NCBI RefSeq assembly: GCF_009882935.1
Contig: NZ_WTVA01000015.1
Location: forward strand, 124,001 to 188,000
Length of the DNA: 64,000 nucleotides
Origin: Sneathiella chungangensis
GTDB lineage: Bacteria; Pseudomonadota; Alphaproteobacteria; Sneathiellales; Sneathiellaceae
Direction: 5' to 3'
The notes under the pieces are model-generated. The model ran no database searches. It had not been told where the DNA came from and saw nothing but the letters and a program-made list of their open reading frames with translations. The position numbers were made by a program, and so were the translations under genes. Positions 53,391 through 63,556 of this stretch are shown here, in pieces (positions within the stretch are counted from its first letter, which is position 1; each line of letters opens with the position of its first letter).

Positions 53391-56300
53391 TGATTTTCGA
53401 TTTTTTCATCCGCCGCCCGAAATTCGCCATCGTCATTTCTCTCGTCATCACGCTGGCGGGCATTCTGTCCATGTTCGTGATCCCGGTCTCCCAATATCCG
53501 GAAATCACGCCGCCGACGGTGCAGGTGACCACGACCTATTCCGGCGCTGATGCCAAGGTCGTCGCGGATACGGTCGCCCAGCCTATTGAGAGCGCGGTCA
53601 ATGGCGTCGATGACATGATCTACATGAAATCCGTCAGCAATTCCGACGGGAGCTACGCATTGACGGCGACTTTCGCCGTTGGCACCGATCCGGATCTTGC
53701 AACGGTGAATACACAGACGCGAGTAAGCCAGGCGCTGTCGTCCCTCCCCGATACGGTGCAGCAGAACGGCGTCACCGTGCAGAAACAATCAAGTTCGATC
53801 CTGCAGATTTTCGGTTTCTATTCGGAAGACGCCAGCCTCGATCAGCTTTTCATCAGCAACTATCTCACGATCAACGTTGTCGATCAGCTGAAACGTCTTC
53901 CCGGGGTTGGTGATGCCACCATTCTCGGCGCCTCCTCCTATGCCATGCGGATCTGGATCGATAATCCGACATTGATGGCCAATCTGAACCTGACAAATCA
54001 GGATATTATCGACGCGATCCGCAACCAGAATATCCAGGCCCCCGCTGGCCGCCTCGGGGCGCCGCCGATCTCCGATAACCAGAGCCTTCAACTCACCGTC
54101 AATACGAAGGGACGGCTTTCATCGGCGGAGGAATTCGGTAGCATCATCCTGAGGGCGCAGGACGACGGTTCGATCATTCGTATCAGGGATGTCGCCCGCG
54201 TCGAGCTCGGCGCACAAAGTGCGCAGCAGCAAATCAATTTAGGGGATGCCGAAGCGGCGGGCGTCGCCATATATCTCTCCCCCGGGGCCAATGCGGTGAT
54301 CACCGCGAAGGCCGTGGAAGAGAAAATCGCCGATCTATCGGAACGGTTTCCGACCAGTCTGGCCTACCACAAGTTCGTCGACAGCGCAGAATTCGTTGAT
54401 GACATGATCTCGAAAGTGATCGAGACACTGATAGAAGCCTTTGTGCTTGTCGCCATCGTCGTCTTCGTTTTCCTCGGGCGCTTTCGTGCGACCCTCATTC
54501 CGCTTTTCGCCGTTCCCGTCGCGATTATTGGCGCCCTCGCCGTCATTTACGCGCTGGGCTATACCGCGAATATCATTTCGCTTCTGGCGCTTGTGCTGGC
54601 TATCGGGATCGTTGTCGACGACGCCATCATCGTCGTCGAGAATGTGGAACGGGTGATGGAAGAGGATCCGCATCTGTCGCCTGCGCAGGCGGCACATAAA
54701 GCGATGACGGAAATCGCCGGATCGATTATCGCGATCACTTTCGTGCTGCTCGCGGTGTTTGTTCCCGTGGCGGTTCTGCCCGGCTCCTCCGGCGTATTGT
54801 TCCGGCAGTTTGCCGTTGCCATTTCCGCCGCGATGGTCATCTCGGCCATTAATGCCCTGACCCTCTCGCCCGCGCTCTGCGCTCTTTTCCTGCGCCCGGG
54901 CAAACCCGTCGTCTTTATGCGGCCGGTAACCGGTTTCATAAATAAAGTCGGCGATGGCTACGCCGGGATCATCAAGAAGCTTGTGCGTGTTTCGGCCTTG
55001 TCCCTTGCCGTCGCGGCGGGGTTCGGCCTGTTGGCGGGTTACGGTATAAAATCCACTCCGGCCGGCTTCGTACCGGAGGAAGACAAGGGCTATGTCATGG
55101 TCATCTTCCAGCTTCCGGCAGGCGCGTCCTTCAACCGCACCTTGAAGGTTGCAGAAATGACTTCCGCGGCGCTGAAAGGCGATCCGGCCGTCCGAATCAT
55201 CGGTCAAGTTACAGGCCTCGACCTTCTGAGCGGCAGCAACGCATCAAATGCCGGCGTCGTGTTTCTTAACCTCAAACCCTATGCGGAACGCAATTCGCCG
55301 GAATTAAGCGCCGGCGCGGTGCTTCAACGGGCGGCGCAAAAGCTCTCGGGTATCGCAGAGGCCGTCTATATCCCGCTCAATCCCCCGGCCATTGATGGCC
55401 TCGGGAATGCCGGCGGCTTCGAATATGTGCTGGAAGCATTGGAAGGGCAGGAACCGTTCGAGATGGGCGCCGTGCTGCGCAATCTCGTGGTCGAAGCCAA
55501 TCAGGACCCCGCGATCGCCAGCGCCTTCTCGACCTTTGAGGCAAACACCCCGCAGGTTTCCCTCAAGATCGATCGGGACAAGGCAAAAACGCTCGGGATT
55601 GAGATTTCCGACATATTTGCGGCGCTGCAAAGCCAGCTGGGCGGTTACTATGTCAATGATTTCAACCTCTTCGGCCGCACATGGACGGTATATGTGCAGG
55701 GAAGCGAGGAGTTTCGCGCGAAGATCGAGGATATTTACAAGATACAGGTCCGCAATTCCTCCGGCGAAATGGTCCCGATTTCCAGCTTCACGGAAGCCAA
55801 GCTCAGCAGCGGCCCGCGCCAGATCACCCGGTACAATAACTATCAGGCCGCCTCGGTTCTTGGTAATCCCGCCGCAGAGAGCGGGCTCGGCGTTGCCATG
55901 TCGAATATGGAAAAAATCTCCGCCAACAGCTTGCCGTCGGGTTACGCCTACGAATGGACCGGCCTGGCCCTGCAGCAGGTGGAGGCGGCTGGCAAGACCT
56001 CGCTGGTCATCAGCCTCGCCTTTGTATTCGCCTATCTTTTCCTGGTCGCGCTATATGAGAGCTGGAGCATTCCGATCGCCATTCTCGCCTCCGTCGTGGT
56101 TGCGGTGCTTGGCGCTCTCGCTGGCATCCGGATCGCGGGGCTGTCGTTCGATCTTTACGCGCAGATTGGTATCGTTGTGCTGATTGCGCTTGCGGCCAAG
56201 AATGCTATCCTTATCAATACCTTTGCCCTGGAACAACGCAATCTCGGTCACTCGCTCAACGAGTCCGCCGCCGATGGCGCAAGGCTTCGTTTCCGTCCCG

Positions 56301-56512
56301 TCATGATGACGAGCTTTGCCTTCATCATGGGCCTGGTCCCGCTGGTTCTGGCCAAGGGGGCAGGCGCGGGCGCGATGGTCGCCCTTGGCATCCCCGTTTT
56401 TTCCGGAATGCTGGCTGCCGCGACTGTTGGCATGCTTCTAATCCCCATGTTATACGTGGCCTTCCAGTGGCTGCGCGAGAAGGCAGGCTGGATCCCCATC
56501 GTTGCGAGATAG
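53387..56512 (+). CDS. AcrB-type RND efflux permease (HAE1 family)
   Basis: 1041-residue inner-membrane pump of the hydrophobe/amphiphile efflux family. [25 protein letters not shown] at the N-terminus and the proton-relay aspartates in [20 protein letters not shown] near residues 409-410 fit AcrB positions. [19 protein letters not shown] and the repeated second half are standard. It exports drugs, detergents or similar compounds as a trimer with its adaptor and a TolC protein supplied elsewhere. The copper ATPase gene starts 10 bases after its stop, an unusual partnership. Confidence 0.96.
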   Translation: MMIFDFFIRRPKFAIVISLVITLAGILSMFVIPVSQYPEITPPTVQVTTTYSGADAKVVADTVAQPIESAVNGVDDMIYMKSVSNSDGSYALTATFAVGTDPDLATVNTQTRVSQALSSLPDTVQQNGVTVQKQSSSILQIFGFYSEDASLDQLFISNYLTINVVDQLKRLPGVGDATILGASSYAMRIWIDNPTLMANLNLTNQDIIDAIRNQNIQAPAGRLGAPPISDNQSLQLTVNTKGRLSSAEEFGSIILRAQDDGSIIRIRDVARVELGAQSAQQQINLGDAEAAGVAIYLSPGANAVITAKAVEEKIADLSERFPTSLAYHKFVDSAEFVDDMISKVIETLIEAFVLVAIVVFVFLGRFRATLIPLFAVPVAIIGALAVIYALGYTANIISLLALVLAIGIVVDDAIIVVENVERVMEEDPHLSPAQAAHKAMTEIAGSIIAITFVLLAVFVPVAVLPGSSGVLFRQFAVAISAAMVISAINALTLSPALCALFLRPGKPVVFMRPVTGFINKVGDGYAGIIKKLVRVSALSLAVAAGFGLLAGYGIKSTPAGFVPEEDKGYVMVIFQLPAGASFNRTLKVAEMTSAALKGDPAVRIIGQVTGLDLLSGSNASNAGVVFLNLKPYAERNSPELSAGAVLQRAAQKLSGIAEAVYIPLNPPAIDGLGNAGGFEYVLEALEGQEPFEMGAVLRNLVVEANQDPAIASAFSTFEANTPQVSLKIDRDKAKTLGIEISDIFAALQSQLGGYYVNDFNLFGRTWTVYVQGSEEFRAKIEDIYKIQVRNSSGEMVPISSFTEAKLSSGPRQITRYNNYQAASVLGNPAAESGLGVAMSNMEKISANSLPSGYAYEWTGLALQQVEAAGKTSLVISLAFVFAYLFLVALYESWSIPIAILASVVVAVLGALAGIRIAGLSFDLYAQIGIVVLIALAAKNAILINTFALEQRNLGHSLNESAADGARLRFRPVMMTSFAFIMGLVPLVLAKGAGAGAMVALGIPVFSGMLAAATVGMLLIPMLYVAFQWLREKAGWIPIVAR

Positions 56513-56522
56513 GACCACGACC

Positions 56523-58841
56523 TTGACTTCTGCGGAAAAAGAAACGGCAACCGACCCGGTGTGCGGTATGACAGTGACGCTGAACGCCGGCAAGCCGAAC
56601 CATGTTCACAATGACGAGACCTATCATTTCTGCTCGCAAAAATGCCATGACAGATTTGTGGCCGATCCATTTTTCTATTTGAGCGGCGGTCATAAAAAGC
56701 ACCAGAAATCCCAGCCCAAAGCGACGCAATATACCTGCCCGATGCACCCGGAAATTATCCGGGATCAACCCGGCGATTGCCCGAAATGCGGAATGGCCCT
56801 GGAGCCGATGGGCGCGCCCGGCGCCGACGATGGCCCAAATCCCGAACTTATCGATTTCACCCGCCGTTTCTGGGTGAGCACGGCGCTCGCCTTGCCGCTT
56901 CTTGTCCTTACGATGGGCGAAATGGTGGGATTGCCCTTTGACAGCTGGATCGGCGCGCGGCTTTCAACCTGGATCCAGCTTGCGCTGGCGACCCCTGTTG
57001 TCCTCTGGGCGGCAATTCCCTTCTTTAAACGGGGTTGGTCATCAATCATCAATCGCAGCCCCAATATGTGGACGCTGATCATGCTCGGCGTGGCCGCCGC
57101 CTATGCGTTCAGTCTTGTCGCAACACTGGTTCCCGGAAGCTTTCCGTCTTCATTTCGGACCGCCGCGGGAATTGTCCCGGTGTATTTCGAGGCCGCGGCG
57201 GTGATCATCGCCCTTGTCTTTTTGGGGCAGGTGCTTGAACTCCGTGCGCGCGAGCAGACGGGCTCGGCGATCAAGGCCCTGCTTGATCTGGCCCCGAAAA
57301 CGGCACGGCGGATCAACTCCGACGGATCAGAATATGATGTGCCGCTCGAGAATATTCTTGAAGGCGACAAGTTGCGCATTCGTCCCGGTGACAGCGTACC
57401 GGTTGACGGCGTCGTGCTCGAGGGGCATTCCGCGGTCGATGAGAGCATGATCAGCGGCGAGCCGGTGCCGGTCGAAAAAAGCGAGGGCGACAAACTCACC
57501 GGAGGGACCCTTAACGGCACGGGGACCCTCATTATGAAGGCCGAGCTTGTCGGTGCCGACACCATGCTCTCTAAAATTGTTGAAATGGTCGCCTCCGCCC
57601 AGCGTTCCCGCGCCCCCATTCAGGGCCTCGCCGACAAGGTCGCCGCCTGGTTCGTGCCGAGCGTCGTTGTCGTGGCAATTCTTTCCTTTCTCATCTGGGC
57701 TGTTTTCGGCCCCTCTCCGGCCATGATCCATGCGATCGTCGCCGCCGTCTCCGTTCTCATCATCGCCTGCCCCTGCGCCCTCGGCCTCGCGACGCCGATG
57801 TCAATCATGACGGCAACCGGACGCGGCGCGACGGCCGGCGTCCTCATCCGCGATGCCGAAGCATTGGAAAGATTTGCCTCCGTCGATGTCCTGGTTGTCG
57901 ACAAGACCGGCACGCTCACCGAAGGACGGCCGAAGCTGACCGATGTGATCGCCCTGCAAACCGGCGAGGACGATGCCCTTCTTACCATTGCGGCGGCGCT
58001 TGAGAAGGGTTCCGAGCATCCCCTCGCCGAAGCGATTGTTTCGGGCGCGGAGGCGCGCGGCCTGAAAATACCGCCCGCCGGCGATTTCAATGCGGTTACC
58101 GGCAAAGGCGTGGAAGGCACAGTCGAAGGCCGATCCGTCGCCCTTGGAAACCGCGCGATGATGGAGGAAAAAAACCTCGATCCCGGTGATTTCGAGAAAC
58201 GCGCCGCCGACTTGCAGCAAGAGGGAAAGACGGTCATGTATGTCGCGCGGGATAATGCTGTTGCCGGGATTGTCGCGGTTGCAGATCCCGTCAAGGAGAC
58301 GACAGAGGAGGCCATTCGCGCACTGCACGAGCTTGGCATCAAGATCATCATGGCAACGGGCGATAACGAACGGACCGCGAAAGCCGTTGCCAGCCGTCTC
58401 GGGATCGACGATGTCCGCGCCGACGTTCTGCCGGCGGATAAGAAGGCGCTTATCGAGGAACTTCGGGAAACGGGTCATCGCATCGCGATGGCGGGCGACG
58501 GCGTGAATGATGCGCCCGCTCTTGCCGCGGCCGATGTCGGGATCGCCATGGGAACCGGCGCGGATGTTGCGGTCGAAAGCGCCGGGATCACACTGGTCAA
58601 GGGCGACCTCACCGGCATCGTCCGGGCCCGCAAACTCGCGGTCGGAACGCTTCGCAACATCAAGGAGAATTTATTCTTCGCCTTCGCCTATAATGGGGCG
58701 GGCATCCCGATTGCCGCGGGAATACTCTATCCCTTCACGGGAACACTGTTATCGCCGATGATTGCGGCGGCAGCGATGAGCCTGTCGTCCGTATCAGTCA
58801 TTTCCAACGCGCTTCGCCTTCGCACGATTAAATTGAATTGA
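56523..58841 (+). CDS. copA: Cu(I)-type P1B ATPase with YHS and HMBD N-terminal domains
   Basis: About 772 residues. N-terminal YHS domain (about 12-58, DPVCGMTV and CSQKCHDRF), then heavy-metal-binding domain CPMHPEIIRDQPGDCPKCGM (about 71-90); no classical HMA domain is present. Helix-6 CPC near 414 (IACPCALGLATP), phosphorylation DKTGTLT near 460, then TGDN and GDGVNDAPAL, and C-terminal YN and MSLSS motifs indicate Cu(I) export. The start is a TTG at 56523 with AGGA upstream; an upstream TTG at 56502 overlaps the RND stop. Follows the RND gene by 10 bases. Confidence 0.94.
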   Translation: MTSAEKETATDPVCGMTVTLNAGKPNHVHNDETYHFCSQKCHDRFVADPFFYLSGGHKKHQKSQPKATQYTCPMHPEIIRDQPGDCPKCGMALEPMGAPGADDGPNPELIDFTRRFWVSTALALPLLVLTMGEMVGLPFDSWIGARLSTWIQLALATPVVLWAAIPFFKRGWSSIINRSPNMWTLIMLGVAAAYAFSLVATLVPGSFPSSFRTAAGIVPVYFEAAAVIIALVFLGQVLELRAREQTGSAIKALLDLAPKTARRINSDGSEYDVPLENILEGDKLRIRPGDSVPVDGVVLEGHSAVDESMISGEPVPVEKSEGDKLTGGTLNGTGTLIMKAELVGADTMLSKIVEMVASAQRSRAPIQGLADKVAAWFVPSVVVVAILSFLIWAVFGPSPAMIHAIVAAVSVLIIACPCALGLATPMSIMTATGRGATAGVLIRDAEALERFASVDVLVVDKTGTLTEGRPKLTDVIALQTGEDDALLTIAAALEKGSEHPLAEAIVSGAEARGLKIPPAGDFNAVTGKGVEGTVEGRSVALGNRAMMEEKNLDPGDFEKRAADLQQEGKTVMYVARDNAVAGIVAVADPVKETTEEAIRALHELGIKIIMATGDNERTAKAVASRLGIDDVRADVLPADKKALIEELRETGHRIAMAGDGVNDAPALAAADVGIAMGTGADVAVESAGITLVKGDLTGIVRARKLAVGTLRNIKENLFFAFAYNGAGIPIAAGILYPFTGTLLSPMIAAAAMSLSSVSVISNALRLRTIKLN

Positions 58842-58936
58842 ATGCACCGAGGCGAGAGATTTCCTCTTTCGCCATCCGCGACATTGCCCCTATAGTGTCG
58901 AACGAAGATCGATAAAAACTTCTGTAGGAGAGCGTT

Positions 58937-59521
58937 ATGAGTGACAATGTTCCGTCGAACCTTGAAGAGATGCGGCGATTAATGGCCGCTGAACTTGCGA
59001 AGCACTGGAAACTATTTCTCTTCCAGGGAATAATCGTCGGACTGCTGGGCGCGATCGCCATCATCGTTCCGCAAGTCGCCACGCTGGTCGTCGATCTGTT
59101 TATCGGCTGGATATTCGTATTTGGCGGTATTGTCCGCGGCCTGACATTGTTTCGCGGACGATCTCTTCCGGGCACATTCTGGTCACTACTGGCCGCCGTG
59201 CTTGCGGTGATCTTCGGTCTCCTTCTCGTCCTGAAACCGGCAGAGGGCGTATTGACCCTTACCATGATCATGGTCGCCTTCTTCATTATTCAGGGTGTTA
59301 TCTCGGTCCTGCTGGCATTACAGTTCCGCGCGCATATCCGCAGTTGGGGTTGGACCCTGCTGAGCGGCATCGTGGACCTGTTTCTCGCCTATCTCATCTG
59401 GCGCGGCTGGCCGGATACCGCAAGCTGGGCAATCGGCCTGCTCGTCGGGATAAATATGCTGTTTGCCGGAATGGCGCTGATCTTTACCGCGCTCGCGGCG
59501 CGCAACGGTGCCCCGGACTAG
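58937..59521 (+). CDS. HdeD-like (DUF308) membrane protein
   Basis: 194-residue inner-membrane protein of the HdeD/DUF308 group, with six hydrophobic helices and the typical WKLFLFQGIIVGLLGAIAIIVPQVATLVVDLFIGW opening and GWTLLSGIVDLFLAYLIWRGWP. HdeD is linked to acid resistance in enterobacteria; the general role is unknown. It follows the copper ATPase by 95 bases on the same strand and may belong to the same envelope-stress operon. Confidence 0.88.
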   Translation: MSDNVPSNLEEMRRLMAAELAKHWKLFLFQGIIVGLLGAIAIIVPQVATLVVDLFIGWIFVFGGIVRGLTLFRGRSLPGTFWSLLAAVLAVIFGLLLVLKPAEGVLTLTMIMVAFFIIQGVISVLLALQFRAHIRSWGWTLLSGIVDLFLAYLIWRGWPDTASWAIGLLVGINMLFAGMALIFTALAARNGAPD

Positions 59522-59531
59522 ACAGCGGCGC

Positions 59532-60446
59532 TCACGTCGTCGCGGCGATAAAGTCGGGAACGATGCCGCTATTTGCAACAAGCGGCGCAACATCCATGCC
59601 TTTGTAAAGTCCATGGTCAGTAATCAGCACCGTGCGAAGCCCTGCGGCCGCACCGCCGAGAATGTCGGTATGAAGCGTATCGCCGACCATGGCGATCCGC
59701 CGGCGGTCGGCGCCGGCCGCCAAAGCGGCCTGGATCGCGCGCTCAAATACATTTGCGTAGGGTTTTCCGTAAAAAAGCGGCTCAATGCCGAGGGTATCGG
59801 CAATTTCATGAGCAAAGAAACCGGGCTCCAGCGACAATCCTTCTTCCCTCGGCGCAACCAGGTCCGGATTGCCGACGATAAATGGTCTCGGATTTCGCCG
59901 AAGCGAGACGGACAGCAACGCCTGACGGGAGGCCGACCATTCGGCGGCACTCAAGAAGAGGAAGCCGTCAACCGCGTCATAAACCTGAGGATCATCGGAC
60001 AGCAGCCGTGTCGCGAACGGCATCTCCGCGATTCCTGATTGAGCCGTCGCGGCGACACCCCAGACGATTTCCTTCGAATATTGCTCCAGCGCGGCAGACG
60101 CGATATCGCGGCTGGAGATCACCTGTGCTGCGGCGAAATCAAAACCTAGAGCACGGTACTTGCGAAGCGCGTCCGCGCTGCCATAAGTCGCGCCATTGGT
60201 TATGACGAAAATCTGCTTGCCGAGCCGGGAAAGCTCTTCAAGGCGCTCCTTCGCGCCGGCAATTGCCCGCTCCCCGACGTTGAGGACGCCAAAGGCATCG
60301 AGCAGAAAAACGTCGATCTCCTCGGCAAGGGCGGCAAGATTTTCCACGGTTTTACTCGCGGCCGGGAAACGGGCGACAGGCAACCGCGACCGGATCGCCT
60401 CATACCGGGCGAATGCTTCTGCCGCGCTGATATTGGGAAGCGTCAT
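59532..60446 (-). CDS. HAD-superfamily class IIA phosphatase
   Basis: 304 residues. The opening VFLLDAFGVLNVGERAIAGA has the nucleophile aspartate, but the usual second aspartate of DxD is replaced (DAFG), as in a known branch of HAD-IIA proteins. FVITNGATYGSADAL is motif II and GKPYANVFERAIQAAL with MVGDTLHTDILGGAAAGLRTV gives motif III and IV. A small-molecule phosphatase is likely, if active. The start is the ATG at 60446, with GGAAAGAGCGGAAG upstream; a TTG at 60467 is less likely. Divergent from the SDR gene. Confidence 0.85.
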   Translation of the reverse strand: MTLPNISAAEAFARYEAIRSRLPVARFPAASKTVENLAALAEEIDVFLLDAFGVLNVGERAIAGAKERLEELSRLGKQIFVITNGATYGSADALRKYRALGFDFAAAQVISSRDIASAALEQYSKEIVWGVAATAQSGIAEMPFATRLLSDDPQVYDAVDGFLFLSAAEWSASRQALLSVSLRRNPRPFIVGNPDLVAPREEGLSLEPGFFAHEIADTLGIEPLFYGKPYANVFERAIQAALAAGADRRRIAMVGDTLHTDILGGAAAGLRTVLITDHGLYKGMDVAPLVANSGIVPDFIAATT

Positions 60447-60549
60447 CTTCCGCTCTTTCCTTTGCAAGCCGTTAAATCAAACAAGTTATGCTTTACTCTC
60501 TCGCCCCGGAGGCCGTAAAGTTCAAAAAAAAAGAAAAAGGGAGGCGCTT

Positions 60550-61284
60550 GTGACCGATCTGGATTTCACCAATAAAACAGCCCTTGTCGTCGGCGGATCG
60601 AGCGGGATCGGAAATGGCATTGCCCATGCCCTGAAAACGCGCGGTGCAGAGGTTTACGTATGGGGTACGCGGGCGTCAGCCGCGGATTATGACGGCGTTG
60701 CGGGATCGGACCTGAACGGACTTCACTATGACCAAATGGATGTCAGCGATTTTCAGGCGATCGCGGACTATAAGGCGCCATTTTCAAAACTCGATATATT
60801 GATCCTGTCGCAAGGAACGGTCGTCTACCGCCGTGGTGAGTTCGAGATGCCGGGGTGGATGAAGGTCGTCGATACGAATCTTAACAGCCTGATGGCCTGC
60901 GCATCGAAATTTCATGACATGCTGGCGAATACTGGGGGATCGCTTATTATCATCAGCTCGACCGCCGGCTATCATGCGACCAAGGGCAACCCGGCCTACA
61001 ACGCGTCAAAAACCGGAGCGATCGGGCTTACTCGCACTCTTGGTCAGGCCTGGGCCGGCGAAGGGATCCGCGTCAACGGCGTCGCGCCGGGCCTTGTCGA
61101 TACCAAGCTTACCAAGGTGACGACCGACAATCCACAGCGGCGGGAGGCGGCGATCTCTACCATTCCCCAGGAGCGCCTTGGCACGCCTGAGGACATAGCA
61201 GGCGCCGTGCTTTATCTCGCCTCACCGCTTGCAAGCTACGTCGTCGGCCAGACGATCGTCGTTGACGGCGGACTAATCCTCTAG
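60550..61284 (+). CDS. Short-chain dehydrogenase/reductase (SDR)
   Basis: 244 residues. NAD(P)-binding VVGGSSGIGNGIA near residue 15, catalytic tyrosine and lysine in PAYNASKTGAIGLT near 150, and APGLVDTKLTKV further on. The start is a GTG at 60550 with AAAGGGAGGCG upstream; the frame is open further upstream, but that part covers the HAD gene in antisense. It is followed by a second SDR gene in the same direction after 33 bases. The substrate is not known. Confidence 0.88.
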   Translation: MTDLDFTNKTALVVGGSSGIGNGIAHALKTRGAEVYVWGTRASAADYDGVAGSDLNGLHYDQMDVSDFQAIADYKAPFSKLDILILSQGTVVYRRGEFEMPGWMKVVDTNLNSLMACASKFHDMLANTGGSLIIISSTAGYHATKGNPAYNASKTGAIGLTRTLGQAWAGEGIRVNGVAPGLVDTKLTKVTTDNPQRREAAISTIPQERLGTPEDIAGAVLYLASPLASYVVGQTIVVDGGLIL

Positions 61285-61317
61285 CGTCCTTAATTTCAAG
61301 ACAAAAGGAATAGGTCA

Positions 61318-62097
61318 ATGGCAAGACTTTCGACATTGAGCCGGTCCATTGCGGGCAAAACAGCTCTCATTACCGGGGCGGCAAGCGGCATGGGCCGTGC
61401 AACTGCCCATCTTTTCGCCGACGAGGGCGCGAATGTCGCCGTAACGGACATCACCGAGGAAGGTGTTCAAAAGGTCGTCCGCGAAATACGGGAGGCGGGC
61501 GGGTCCGCCGAAGGGTGGGTTCTGGATGTCGCGAACAAGGCGCAGATCACGACCGTCGTTTCGGCAATTGCGGATCATTTCGGCGCGCTGGACATCCTGA
61601 TCAACAATGCCGGATTTTCCCATCACATGTCGGTCGAGGATGAGGATTTCGAGGCGAACTGGCAGCGGCATATGGATGTTCTGCTGACCGCGCATGTCCG
61701 CCTTGTCCGGGCGGCCCTCCCCCATCTGAAGGCATGCGGAGAGGGCCGGATTGTCAATATAGCGTCCACAGAAGGACTTGGGGCAACGCCGGAGATCGCC
61801 CCCTATACCTCCGCAAAACATGGCGTGATCGGGCTCACCCGCTCGCTCGCTGTCGAGCTTCCGAAATACGGCATAACGGTTAATTGTATCTGCCCCGGCG
61901 CGATCCACACCGGCATCACCGCGCGGATCAAGGACGAGCATAAAGAGATTTTCTCGCGCCGCCGCATACCGCTGAAACGATACGGAATTCCGGAAGAAGT
62001 CGCGCACGCGACACTCAGTCTGGTCCTGCCCGCATCATCCTATATCAACGGCGTGGCGCTCCCCGTTGACGCCGGCCTGACGATCAAGAACGCCTGA
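61318..62097 (+). CDS. Short-chain dehydrogenase/reductase (SDR)
   Basis: 259 residues. Cofactor motif ITGAASGMGRATAHLF near residue 18, NNAGFSHHMS near 96 and the YxxxK pair in APYTSAKHGVIGLTRSL near 165. FabG-like architecture but without certain substrate. A purine-rich stretch AAAGGAATAGG precedes the ATG. Together with the preceding SDR, an MFS exporter and a MaoC-like protein it may form a catabolic or biosynthetic set, although the last two lie on the opposite strand. Confidence 0.9.
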   Translation: MARLSTLSRSIAGKTALITGAASGMGRATAHLFADEGANVAVTDITEEGVQKVVREIREAGGSAEGWVLDVANKAQITTVVSAIADHFGALDILINNAGFSHHMSVEDEDFEANWQRHMDVLLTAHVRLVRAALPHLKACGEGRIVNIASTEGLGATPEIAPYTSAKHGVIGLTRSLAVELPKYGITVNCICPGAIHTGITARIKDEHKEIFSRRRIPLKRYGIPEEVAHATLSLVLPASSYINGVALPVDAGLTIKNA

Positions 62098-62108
62098 GGG
62101 AGGACAGA

Positions 62109-63530
62109 TCACTCGGCGAGCTCTTCCGCATTTTCCTTGCGCCACGGGAGCAGGTTATCCCGCGTTAGCGGGCCTGCAACATACAACAGGGATACGACCA
62201 AGGCGACGAGCGCCATAATCGCATTGACGAAAAAGGCACGGTCGATGCCGTCCGCCAGGGATGGTGCACTCACGACTATCGCCGTCGTCAGTCCGAGGCC
62301 AACGGCGCCGCCCGCATTCTGAACCATGAAAATAATGGCGCTCGCAAGACTGCTGCGTGCGGGATCGATAGAGGTAATCGCCGCCGTCGTGATGGAAGAG
62401 TAAAAAAGCCCCGTCCCGATCCCGACAATTAACATTCCGGGCACGAGAGAGGCGAAAGTGGTTCCGGCCTGCAGCCAGGACAGAATAAATACGCCCACCC
62501 CCAGGCAGAGCACGCCGATGCTGATCACGAGCTTGGGTCCCAGACGGTCATAGAGTGGCGCCGCGACAAAAGAGGAAAGCGCAAACATACCAAGCATCGG
62601 CAAAAGGCCGGCACCCGCCTGCAGCGCAGAAAATCCGAGATCCTTTACCATGAACTGCGGGAGATACAATAGCGTGCCAAAATAGATGGCGGAAACCAGC
62701 AATACGGAAATGTTTGAAAATCGAAAATCCTTGTTGGAGAAGACATCTTCGGGCACCAGCGCGTCCAACCCCGCTCTTTTCTCGATAAAGGCAAAGAGGG
62801 ATAAAAGGAAAATCGAGACGGCAAACATCGAAATTACCATCGGACTGAGCCAGCCAAAATCCGCGCTAATATCGAGAAGCAACATTAGCAGAAAAAGGCC
62901 AAGAGACAGCGCGAGGATACCGGGATAGTCAATTCCTTCCTTGGTATCGTCGTCACCATCTTTGGGAACAGCCCAGAATATGGCAAGAACTGCGATTATT
63001 CCGACTGGAACGTTAATGAAGAAAATCCAACGCCAGCTAAGATAGTCGGCAAAGAATCCTCCGAGCATCGGTCCCATGCCGTTGCCTATTCCGGCAACCC
63101 CCATCAAAAGTCCGCCCGCGAGCGCCGCGCGTTCCTCCGGCAGTAAGCCGTACATCATGCCGATCAAGGATGGCCAGATCATTGATCCGCCAATCCCCAT
63201 GAGGGCCCGTGCCCCAAGCAAGACCCACGCATTCTCCGCAAGGCCGCCAATAAGCGAGAACGAGCAAAAGATTGTCATTCCGATGAAGAAAATACGTCGG
63301 CGACCGAACATATCGGCAAGGCGACCGGCGGTTACAATACATACTCCGAATACCAACGCATATCCGCTGATCACCCATTGGGCGGTCGTGACGTCAACTT
63401 TGAAGGCCGTTTCGATCGACGGGATAACGACATTGAGCGCGGTGAAGTCGTTGCAGATGACCAACGTTCCAAGGAGAAGCGCCACAAGTCCTGCCAATTG
63501 CGTTGCCGTCAGTTTCTGCCGTCCCGCCAT
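62109..63530 (-). CDS. EmrB/QacA-type (DHA2) MFS exporter
   Basis: 473 residues with about 14 hydrophobic helices, as in the DHA2 drug:proton antiporters. ALNVVIPSIETAFKVDVTTAQWVISGYALVFGV and AGRLADMFGRRRIFF show the typical motifs of the first helices, followed by ARALMGIGGSMIWPSLIGMM. It probably exports hydrophobic compounds. Its 3' end is 11 bases from the convergent SDR stop; it lies 26 bases downstream of the MaoC-like gene. Confidence 0.9.
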   Translation of the reverse strand: MAGRQKLTATQLAGLVALLLGTLVICNDFTALNVVIPSIETAFKVDVTTAQWVISGYALVFGVCIVTAGRLADMFGRRRIFFIGMTIFCSFSLIGGLAENAWVLLGARALMGIGGSMIWPSLIGMMYGLLPEERAALAGGLLMGVAGIGNGMGPMLGGFFADYLSWRWIFFINVPVGIIAVLAIFWAVPKDGDDDTKEGIDYPGILALSLGLFLLMLLLDISADFGWLSPMVISMFAVSIFLLSLFAFIEKRAGLDALVPEDVFSNKDFRFSNISVLLVSAIYFGTLLYLPQFMVKDLGFSALQAGAGLLPMLGMFALSSFVAAPLYDRLGPKLVISIGVLCLGVGVFILSWLQAGTTFASLVPGMLIVGIGTGLFYSSITTAAITSIDPARSSLASAIIFMVQNAGGAVGLGLTTAIVVSAPSLADGIDRAFFVNAIMALVALVVSLLYVAGPLTRDNLLPWRKENAEELAE

Positions 63531-63556
63531 CGCAATCCCTTATGTGCATGCTCGTG

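Noticed and set aside
58842-58936. GGCGA/TCGCC stem after the copper ATPase as a terminator
   Set aside because: The stem is bulged and no T-run follows, so I do not call an end of transcription between the ATPase and the HdeD-like gene.
60196-60549. N-terminal extension of the SDR frame at 60550
   Set aside because: It covers the start of the HAD gene in antisense and does not resemble SDR sequence; GTG 60550 has a good ribosome site.
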